This document shows positions 58,202 through 64,000 of a DNA stretch of 64,000 nt, piece after piece. The notes beneath the pieces were generated by a model. That model was not told where the DNA came from, made no database searches, and saw nothing but the letters and a program-made list of their open reading frames with translations. The stretch is taken from positions 1 through 64,000 of the forward strand of contig CAOKHZ010000018.1 in NCBI GenBank assembly GCA_948468385.1, read 5' to 3'. The number at the start of each line of letters is the position of its first letter. The stretch's first letter is position 1. The DNA is from an uncultured Faecalicatena sp. (GTDB taxonomy: Bacteria; Bacillota; Clostridia; Lachnospirales; Lachnospiraceae). Made by a program: the position numbers and the translations under genes.

Positions 58202-58903
58202 ATGGCAAGACCAAGAAAGAATGCGGCTGGAAAGACGGCTGCGAAGTCAGATACAAAGGCGAATGTAAAGGCAACGAGGACGAGGGCATCAGCAAAAGCA
58301 TCTGAGAAAAAAGCAGAGGCCGCAAAGGCAGAAGTGGAAGCGGCGGCAGAAGTAAAGGACGTTGCACCGACGGTAGAGGCAGAAGCCGCAAAAGTAGAGA
58401 CGAAGGTCGCGCCGGAAGTGAAAGTGGTAGAGACGAAGGCGGCTTCGGAAGCGGAAGAAAAAGCCACGCCAGAGAAAGAGGAAAAGGTTGCAAAGACGGC
58501 AAGGAAAGCTCCAGGGGCGAAGGCTGCATTGAAACTGGAGACGAAGAAAGACACCACTAAGGCGATTGAGACGAAGGCGGGCGTGTTGCAGGACGCTTCA
58601 GCGGAGACGGAAGTTGCCCCGAAGAAAAAACCGGGTAGAAAACCAGGAAAGACCGTGAAACCAGGAAAGCCGGGAAGAAAGCCGGGTTCAAAGAAAACGG
58701 AAGTGACGACGGAGATGTTCTTACAGTTTGATGGCAAGGAGTTCACGGAAAAGGAAATCTTTGCGAAGGTCAAGGAAGTTTGGACGAAGGGCCTGAAGAA
58801 CAAGGTAGGCGACTTGAAGGACGTCAAGATTTATCTGAAGCCGGAGGAGTCGGCCGCATATTTCGTCGTAAACGGTGAAGTGAGTGGCAGGGTGGACTTG
58901 TAA
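58202..58903 (+). CDS. DUF6465 protein with Lys/Ala/Pro-rich histone-like region
   Basis: A 233-residue protein. Residues 1-165 are low-complexity, rich in Lys, Ala, Glu and Thr, and resemble histone H1 tails. They end in AT-hook-like basic repeats (KKKPGRKPGKTVKPGKPGRK, then PGSKK). The C-terminal 65 residues are a compact domain (MFLQFDGKEFTEKEIFAKVK, then YLKPEESAAYFVVNGEVSG) that I recall as DUF6465. GGGAGG precedes the ATG. It probably binds DNA or RNA through the basic region, but no function is established. With a strong promoter it may be abundant. Confidence 0.75.
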   Translation: MARPRKNAAGKTAAKSDTKANVKATRTRASAKASEKKAEAAKAEVEAAAEVKDVAPTVEAEAAKVETKVAPEVKVVETKAASEAEEKATPEKEEKVAKTARKAPGAKAALKLETKKDTTKAIETKAGVLQDASAETEVAPKKKPGRKPGKTVKPGKPGRKPGSKKTEVTTEMFLQFDGKEFTEKEIFAKVKEVWTKGLKNKVGDLKDVKIYLKPEESAAYFVVNGEVSGRVDL

Positions 58904-59119
58904 GAATCGTGAGGGCGCGTTGGCGCGAGGCGGTTCGTGTATGGCAAGGACATAATTGCGGTTCATGGTCACGATTTACTCAGAAAAATAATGATGATGT
59001 AAGCGCAGAAAGGAAAGCATGGCATGAATGGCTGTGCTTTCTTTGTATCAGCTGAATTTTTTGCCATGAGGCTTTCGTTGGATGAAGCGGATGGCAGGTT
59101 GATTGGAAAGGAAATTATC

Positions 59120-59707
59120 ATGACACGGTTGGAACAACAGATTCAGTTTATTGTGGAAGTGGACAAGGTGAAACAAATTTTCCGGCAGACATATCTGGCA
59201 GACGCGACACGCAAGGAAAATGACGCGGAGCATTCCTGGCATCTGGCGTTGATGGCGTGTTTGTTGAAAGAACATGTGAGTGAGCCCGTGGACGTGGCAC
59301 GGGTGACGACCATGGTGCTGATTCACGACCTGGTGGAGATTGACGCGGGTGACACCTATGCCTATGACCCGGAGGGTGCGAAGACGAAGGCGGAGCGGGA
59401 GCAAAAGGCAGCGGAGCGGATTTTCGGCCTGCTTCCAAAAGACCAGGGGGACTATTTCATGGAATTGTGGCAGGAGTTTGAGGGATACCAGACCCCGGAC
59501 GCGAAATACGCGCACCTTTTGGATAATTTCCAACCCCTGCTCTTAAATGACGCTTCAGATGGAAAGAGTTGGGAGGAACATGGGGTGAAGAAGTCGCAGA
59601 TTTATAAAAGAAATGAAAAAATCCCGGAAACCTCCCCGGAAATTTGGCGTTGCATGCAGGCGTTTATCGACAAACATGTGGAGGCCGGACATATAAAAGA
59701 CGAGTGA
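59120..59707 (+). CDS. HD-domain hydrolase (YfbR-like)
   Basis: A 195-residue HD-superfamily phosphohydrolase. The metal-site residues are seen as AEHSWHLALMA (first His pair) and VLIHDLVEIDAGDTYAYD (His-Asp). A final Asp lies near YAHLLDNFQP. The family includes 5'-deoxynucleotidases. The start is placed at 59120, after GGAAAGGAAA; the longer frame from 59024 adds an unlikely leader. No cyclic-nucleotide or synthetase domain is attached. The exact substrate is unknown. Confidence 0.85.
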   Translation: MTRLEQQIQFIVEVDKVKQIFRQTYLADATRKENDAEHSWHLALMACLLKEHVSEPVDVARVTTMVLIHDLVEIDAGDTYAYDPEGAKTKAEREQKAAERIFGLLPKDQGDYFMELWQEFEGYQTPDAKYAHLLDNFQPLLLNDASDGKSWEEHGVKKSQIYKRNEKIPETSPEIWRCMQAFIDKHVEAGHIKDE

Positions 59708-59779
59708 AGAGAGACTTTGGCTTGGAATACGCGTGTTGGCGAAGGGAAATCGGGGTGAAGGACATGGCGAGGTGGCATT

Positions 59780-60508
59780 ATGTATGAAAAGGAAATAGGA
59801 CAATTACAAGTGATGATAGACGAGAGTAGCCGTATCGTGTTTTTTGGCGGGGCCGGCGTGTCCACGGAAAGCGGAATTCCGGACTTCCGCAGCGCCGACG
59901 GCATTTACCACCAGCAGTATAAATATTCACCGGAGGAAGTGGTCAGCCATAGTTTTTTTATGCGGCATACGGAGGCGTTTTATGAGTTTTACAAGGAGAA
60001 AATGATGGTTCTTGATGCCAAGCCGAACGCGGCGCATTTGAAATTGGCAAAGCTGGAGGCGGCAGGGAAATTGACGGCCGTGGTCACGCAAAATATTGAC
60101 GGGCTTCATCAGGCGGCGGGTAGCAAGAACGTCTATGAATTGCATGGCGGCATTTTGCGAAATTATTGCATGGATTGCCACGCGTTTTATGACGCGGAAA
60201 CGGTGAAGGCCTCGAAAGGTGTTCCGCGTTGCGCGAAATGCGGCGGCATCGTCAAGCCGGACGTGGTGCTTTACGAAGAGGGCTTGGATTCACGGGTGAT
60301 TCACGGGGCGGTGAACGCGATTGGCGAGGCGGACATGCTGATAATCGGAGGCACTTCGTTGGTCGTATATCCGGCGGCCGGATTTATTGATTATTTTCAG
60401 GGAAAATATCTTGTCGTCATAAACAAGTCGGAAACGGCGCGCAGCGTCCGTGCGGATTTGACGATTGCCGCGCCTATCGGGGAAATATTGGGCAGGATTG
60501 AAGTATGA
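59780..60508 (+). CDS. Sir2-family NAD-dependent protein deacylase
   Basis: A 242-residue sirtuin. NAD-binding segments are GGAGVSTESGIPDFRSADG and TQNIDGLHQ; the catalytic His lies in YELHGGI. The zinc ribbon uses CMDC and CAKC pairs. GGTSLVVYPAAG and VINKSE complete the Rossmann site. Residues corresponding to the Ala-Tyr/Arg pocket of SIRT5-like desuccinylases cannot be judged reliably by eye. GAGGTGG precedes the ATG. It is followed, 85 bases on, by cytidine deaminase, and both genes may be co-transcribed. Confidence 0.92.
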   Translation: MYEKEIGQLQVMIDESSRIVFFGGAGVSTESGIPDFRSADGIYHQQYKYSPEEVVSHSFFMRHTEAFYEFYKEKMMVLDAKPNAAHLKLAKLEAAGKLTAVVTQNIDGLHQAAGSKNVYELHGGILRNYCMDCHAFYDAETVKASKGVPRCAKCGGIVKPDVVLYEEGLDSRVIHGAVNAIGEADMLIIGGTSLVVYPAAGFIDYFQGKYLVVINKSETARSVRADLTIAAPIGEILGRIEV

Positions 60509-60593
60509 AATTGGTTTTGGAAAAATCACTTGTTTCGTTTGCCGCGCGAGGAGGGATTTGCGGCCAGAAAGTATGACTAGGAGGATGAAGACG

Positions 60594-60998
60594 ATGGATG
60601 ACAAAACGTTGCTGGAGCGGGCGCATGATGCAAGGGAGCGGGCCTATGCGCCTTATTCGGGATTTTGCGTTGGAGCCGCGCTCTTGGCAAAATCGGGGGA
60701 GGTTTATGCGGGCTGCAACGTGGAAAACGCGTCCTATGGGGCAACTAATTGTGCGGAACGTACCGCGTTTTTCAAGGCCGTTTCCGAAGGTGAGCGGGAG
60801 TTTTCCAAAATCGCCATTGTCGGCGGAAAGGATTGCGAGGCGGCTTATTGCCCGCCTTGCGGAATCTGTCGGCAGGTGATGCGGGAGTTTTGTAATCCAA
60901 AGGAATTTTATATCGTGCTGGAGGATGGGGACGGGGGCGTGAAAAAATTTCTTTTGGGTGAATTGTTGCCGGAAGGATTCGGGCCGGAAAATTTGTAA
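60594..60998 (+). CDS. cdd: Cytidine deaminase
   Basis: A 134-residue homotetrameric-type cytidine deaminase converting (deoxy)cytidine to (deoxy)uridine in pyrimidine salvage. The active site reads NVENASYGATNCAERTAFF (Cys ligand, Ala-Glu general acid) and CPPCGICRQVMREF (two Cys ligands). AGGAGG lies nine bases before the ATG; an overlapping longer frame from 60465 runs into the sirtuin and is rejected. Confidence 0.95.
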   Translation: MDDKTLLERAHDARERAYAPYSGFCVGAALLAKSGEVYAGCNVENASYGATNCAERTAFFKAVSEGEREFSKIAIVGGKDCEAAYCPPCGICRQVMREFCNPKEFYIVLEDGDGGVKKFLLGELLPEGFGPENL

Positions 60999-61049
60999 AA
61001 ACGATTGACGTTTTGTTTTTTAGGGTGATAAAAAAGGAGGGATGTCACG

Positions 61050-61541
61050 GTGGAGTATCAAACGCTTAGCCACGTATTTGCGCCCGTTTTTGACGAGCGT
61101 TCGGAAATTTTGATTCTGGGTTCATTTCCATCGGTAAAGTCGCGGGAAATCCAATTTTATTATGGGCATCCGCAGAATCGTTTTTGGAAGTTGCTTGCCG
61201 CGTTATGGGAATGCGAAGTGCCGGGCACGATTGCGGAAAAGAAAGCATTTCTCTTGAAGCGTCATATCGCCCTCTGGGACGTGATTGCCCGTTGTGACAT
61301 CCTTGGTTCAAGTGACAGTTCTATTAAAAACGTGGTACCAAACGATATGGACGTGATTTTGAAAAGGGCGCCAATCACGCGGATTTATGCAAATGGCGGG
61401 AAGTCATACGAGTTGTATATGAAATATTGTTACCCGGTTTGCAAGCGGGAAATCGTCAAGCTGCCCTCCACGAGTCCGGCCAATGCCGCGTTTGGCATGG
61501 AGCGGCTGCAGGCGGCGTGGAGGGCGGTGCTTACGCCGTGA
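61050..61541 (+). CDS. MUG-type uracil/deoxyinosine DNA glycosylase
   Basis: A 163-residue UDG-superfamily protein. The opening segment LILGSFPSVKSREIQFYYGH with PQNRFW is typical of the DNA-deoxyinosine/MUG-like glycosylases of Clostridia. The C-terminal LPSTSPANAAF forms the second active-site motif. It starts with GTG, and AAAAGGAGGG upstream supports that start. It removes deaminated bases, complementing the exonuclease III gene elsewhere in the window. Confidence 0.88.
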   Translation: MEYQTLSHVFAPVFDERSEILILGSFPSVKSREIQFYYGHPQNRFWKLLAALWECEVPGTIAEKKAFLLKRHIALWDVIARCDILGSSDSSIKNVVPNDMDVILKRAPITRIYANGGKSYELYMKYCYPVCKREIVKLPSTSPANAAFGMERLQAAWRAVLTP

Positions 61542-61581
61542 AAGGGGCGGGGATGTCGTTGACTGACGGATTTGGGGAAAT

Positions 61582-62682
61582 TTATGACGGCTCTTTATAA
61601 TGAGACGCGGTACTGGCGGATTCGGTTCGAAACCGGTGCGGCGTGGTGCCGTAGTATTTTTTGAAGGTGCGGATGAACTGTGTCGTGTCCTGATATCCGA
61701 CCTTGTCACAAACCTGCTCCACTTTCATGTCAGTCTCGGTCAGTAATTGTGCCGCATGTTCCATCCTGATTTTTTGCATGATGTGCGAGAACGTATATCC
61801 CGTTTGTTTTTTTACCATGGTGCTTAAATAAGCGGGGCTGATATAAAAATGATTTGCGGTACCGGTCAACGTGGCGGTTTGATAATTTTGCCGCATATAA
61901 TTTTCAATGGCGGTCATCCGTTCGTTTAGCTTGTTGCTTCCGCTGGCAAGTTCTATCGTGTCCTCATAGTTCTGTACCAGGTAAGAGAAAAAGGTGGTCA
62001 ACATCCCGTCAAGCACATAATTGTAGTAGAGTTTCTTTTCAATTTGCTGGGCAAACATATAAAGCAGTAAATCGGATAAAAACGTATCTTGTCCACAGTG
62101 GAAGGTGAGTGAATTTTGATACTGTTTTGAGTAGAGGGTTTGGGAAAAATAGGCGGACAGCGTGCTGCCGCTGCGCATAAAAACAGAAAAGACGTTGTCA
62201 AACGTGGTCTTTCTGATTTTTATGGTAAAGGCGGTACAGTCAGGTTCTGCCAGTAGATGATGCTTGACGTTTGGCGGAATAATCGTGACATCCCCTTGAT
62301 GCATGAAAATTTTTTTGTCCTCGATACAGTGCAGGCACGTCCCTTCAATGGTGCAAACAATTTCAAAAAAACCATGCTTGTGCTTTGCAATGTCAATGTA
62401 TCTTGGCAAATGCTGGATTTCCGCATTGGTACCATGCGGAATAAAAAGCTGTTCTTGGAGTATCTCCAAATATCCATGTTTTAATTTTGAGAGGATATCG
62501 TCTTTGTGCGCCTGGGCGGCGGTTTTCGATAAGCTGGAAAAATCGTGGGGAGTCCCGGTCTTTAGCAGAAAGACGAGGTCGATATAGTCCAGATATTGGT
62601 TCGTCCTTTTAAAATATTCATAGCCGATTGCTTCCTCGTGATCGAATTCCATAATATGTTTATAAATTTCATCCAGTTGCAT
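61582..62682 (-). CDS. AraC-family transcriptional regulator
   Basis: A 366-residue regulator with an N-terminal cupin-like domain (about residues 95-175; HKHGFFEIVCTIEGTCLHCI, IPPNVKHHL). The C-terminal double HTH (about 265-360) has GTANHFYISPAYLSTMVKKQ, then VEQVCDKVGYQDTTQFIRTF and YYGTTPHRFR. AGGAGGC on the minus strand precedes the ATG. It is divergent from the GPH transporter at 62943, so it probably controls sugar uptake through that gene. The same regulator-transporter arrangement appears at the GH2 locus. Confidence 0.9.
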   Translation of the reverse strand: MQLDEIYKHIMEFDHEEAIGYEYFKRTNQYLDYIDLVFLLKTGTPHDFSSLSKTAAQAHKDDILSKLKHGYLEILQEQLFIPHGTNAEIQHLPRYIDIAKHKHGFFEIVCTIEGTCLHCIEDKKIFMHQGDVTIIPPNVKHHLLAEPDCTAFTIKIRKTTFDNVFSVFMRSGSTLSAYFSQTLYSKQYQNSLTFHCGQDTFLSDLLLYMFAQQIEKKLYYNYVLDGMLTTFFSYLVQNYEDTIELASGSNKLNERMTAIENYMRQNYQTATLTGTANHFYISPAYLSTMVKKQTGYTFSHIMQKIRMEHAAQLLTETDMKVEQVCDKVGYQDTTQFIRTFKKYYGTTPHRFRTESASTASHYKEPS

Positions 62683-62942
62683 AAGAGCCTCCTAAAATGC
62701 GGTTGTTGACATCCGTGTATTTGGGCTGGTGACCATGTTGCCGTTTGCATATCGACACTGTAAGGACAGTATATCACAGAAACAGAAAAAATTACCGATT
62801 ATTTTCAAAATAATATGTTATTCTTTTTTGCGGTGGCTTATGATATGATGATAAAAAGGTACAAAGTACGCGGTTTTAGTAAGACGGCATGCCGTTGTAT
62901 GAAACGAAAAGCAAATGGAAAATAGGAAAGCGAGGGTGGAAG

Positions 62943-64000
62943 ATGGGGGCACAAGAGTATAAGGCGACGTTAAAGGAAAAAATTCCGTATGGAATGTATT
63001 ATTTTGGACAAGGGATGGTATACACCCTGGTGTCCCAGTTTTTGATGATGTATTACACGGATTATGCGTTGTTGCCGTCGCTTGCTATCACGGCGATTAT
63101 GTTCGGCGGGAAAATCTGGGACGGAGTGAACGACACGCTGTTCGGGCTTATCATGGACAAGGTGCGCTGGAAAAGCGGAAGGCGTTTTTTGCCATGGCTG
63201 AAAATTTCAGTGGTCGCGATTCCCATTTCCACGATTTTATTGTTTTCCATTCAGGACGCGGGAAATGTCGGGCTTCGGATTGCCGCAGCCGTCATCACTT
63301 ATGCAGTCTGGGATCTTTGCTATACCATATCGGACGCGCCGATACTGGCTTTGCCGACCGTGATGACACCGAACGTCAAGGAACGCGCCTCCTTTATGAC
63401 GTTTTCCGGCATGGGCGGGGCGTTTGCCATGGCGTTTTCGGCCATCGTCATCCCGTTTATTTTTGACAAGGCGGGCTTTTTTACCGCGGGCGTCGCGGCA
63501 GCCGTCATTTGCTTTGTGGCAATGAGTCTTGTCACGGTTTTTTGCAAGGAAAAATATTATGTCAAGGTGGAAGCGCAGAAAGAGTCGACGCTTAAGGAAA
63601 CTTGGATTTATTTACGGGGGAATAAATATCTGTTTTTATATTACGGCTATCGGCTGGTGTCCGGCATCGTGTCCGTGTCCATGCTTTCCTACATGGCAAA
63701 ATATTGTCTGGGGGACGTGACGGCGGTTTCCTTGATTGCCATTTATTCGATGCCGATGATTGTTATCGTTTATGTCTGTTCCCCATTTCTTTTGAAGAAA
63801 TTTGACAAAATCGTCATCTACCGTGTTTCCGTCATTTTGACGGCGGCGATGTACGGCATTACATACTTGATTGGATTTGGAAATAAGACGCTGGTTCTTC
63901 TTTCGATGGCCGTAATCGCGGCGTTGGCGATTATGCCGTCCATCATCATGGGGGCACTTCCGCAGGATTGCATCGAATATGGAACGTTTAAGACCGGCGT
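62943..64000 (+). CDS. GPH-family sugar:cation symporter, cut by window end
   Basis: An open frame from the ATG at 62943 continues to the last base of the window without a stop, giving at least 352 residues. GCGAGGGTGG precedes the start. Family segments are PYGMYYFGQGMVYTLVSQFL, then GGKIWDGVNDTLFGLIMDKV (the D-x5-D-P-type loop, with Leu for Pro) and CYTISDAPILALPTVMTPN. At least nine hydrophobic helices are visible. Expected length is about 450 residues, so roughly 100 lie beyond the window. It is divergent from an AraC regulator; the 260-base gap between them should hold both promoters. Confidence 0.88.
   Translation, partial: MGAQEYKATLKEKIPYGMYYFGQGMVYTLVSQFLMMYYTDYALLPSLAITAIMFGGKIWDGVNDTLFGLIMDKVRWKSGRRFLPWLKISVVAIPISTILLFSIQDAGNVGLRIAAAVITYAVWDLCYTISDAPILALPTVMTPNVKERASFMTFSGMGGAFAMAFSAIVIPFIFDKAGFFTAGVAAAVICFVAMSLVTVFCKEKYYVKVEAQKESTLKETWIYLRGNKYLFLYYGYRLVSGIVSVSMLSYMAKYCLGDVTAVSLIAIYSMPMIVIVYVCSPFLLKKFDKIVIYRVSVILTAAMYGITYLIGFGNKTLVLLSMAVIAALAIMPSIIMGALPQDCIEYGTFKTG

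Noticed and set aside
58150..58827. 225-codon minus-strand Ser/Phe/Ala-rich frame
   Set aside because: Antisense of the Lys/Ala/Glu-rich histone-like gene; low complexity only.
1..64000. tRNA, rRNA, known riboswitch, prophage or CRISPR
   Set aside because: I scanned for tRNA-like cloverleaf ends, cas genes, phage structural genes and familiar riboswitch cores and saw none; a covariance-model scan would be decisive.

Overview
The window looks like chromosomal DNA of an anaerobic, gut- or rumen-type Firmicute of the class Clostridia, most likely Lachnospiraceae. This is inferred from the gene families present: DUF4869 and DUF6465 proteins, Rpn-type nucleases, YesM/YesN-like two-component genes, GPH sugar transporters next to AraC regulators, GH2/GH3 glycosidases and DUF624/YesL. 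Ribosome binding sites are strong AGGAGG-like sequences, and many promoters match TTGNNN-N17-TANNAT. I see no tRNA, rRNA, CRISPR array or phage module.

Layout. (1) 1-8835 is relatively AT-rich. It holds a HypB-like GTPase, a FadR-type GntR regulator and a four-gene operon made of two tandem modules. Each module has a retinol-saturase/phytoene-desaturase-like flavoprotein followed by an FNR-type reductase with a C-terminal plant-type 2Fe-2S domain. A convergent YesM/YesN-like two-component pair follows: its response regulator is frameshifted and its kinase is cut at the N-terminus by an IS element. (2) 8836-10586 is a complete IS4-type insertion sequence with 17-bp inverted repeats. (3) 10588-12185 holds an Rpn nuclease and a small XRE regulator, framed by copies of a 14-bp repeat. 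(4) 12301-17336 is an oligopeptide/nickel-type ABC operon whose two ATPases are fused. (5) 17676-20495 has a DUF4143 AAA ATPase and an overlapping DUF4869/P-loop gene pair.

(6) 20965-36082 is the most coherent catabolic locus: a UlaE-like epimerase, a VCBS-repeat protein, an FGGY kinase, DUF624/YesL, a divergent DeoR regulator, a carbohydrate ABC importer (one binding protein, two permeases), two different GH3 glycosidases, a UlaG-like lactonase and a HAD hydrolase. It resembles an L-ascorbate pathway in which the PTS has been replaced by ABC import plus a kinase, with glycosidases to release the substrate. (7) 36086-36740 is a scar of two broken genes. It is followed by a GPH transporter, truA and a decayed ATPase two-gene unit.

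(8) 41326-48039 has an unusual cytosolic BMP-domain protein, a metallophosphoesterase, exonuclease III, an MNT nucleotidyltransferase with a truncated HEPN partner, two COG0523/CobW-type metal GTPases (one very His-rich, one apparently fused to a YcgQ-like domain) and a Uma2 nuclease. (9) 48089-57805 is a beta-galactoside-type locus: AraC regulator, two GH2 enzymes with matching low-complexity insertions, a LacI regulator and a GPH transporter with a long repeat-rich leader. (10) 58202-64000 has a histone-like DUF6465 protein, an HD hydrolase, a sirtuin, cytidine deaminase, a MUG-type glycosylase, an AraC regulator and a divergent GPH transporter running off the window.

The intergenic DNA is full of palindromes and short repeats that recur between loci. 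The least explained material is the tandem flavoprotein/Fe-S operon, the non-PTS Ula-like locus, the DUF4869/P-loop pair, the cytosolic BMP protein and the intergenic repeat families. All family names come from reading the protein sequences by eye. No database search was run.
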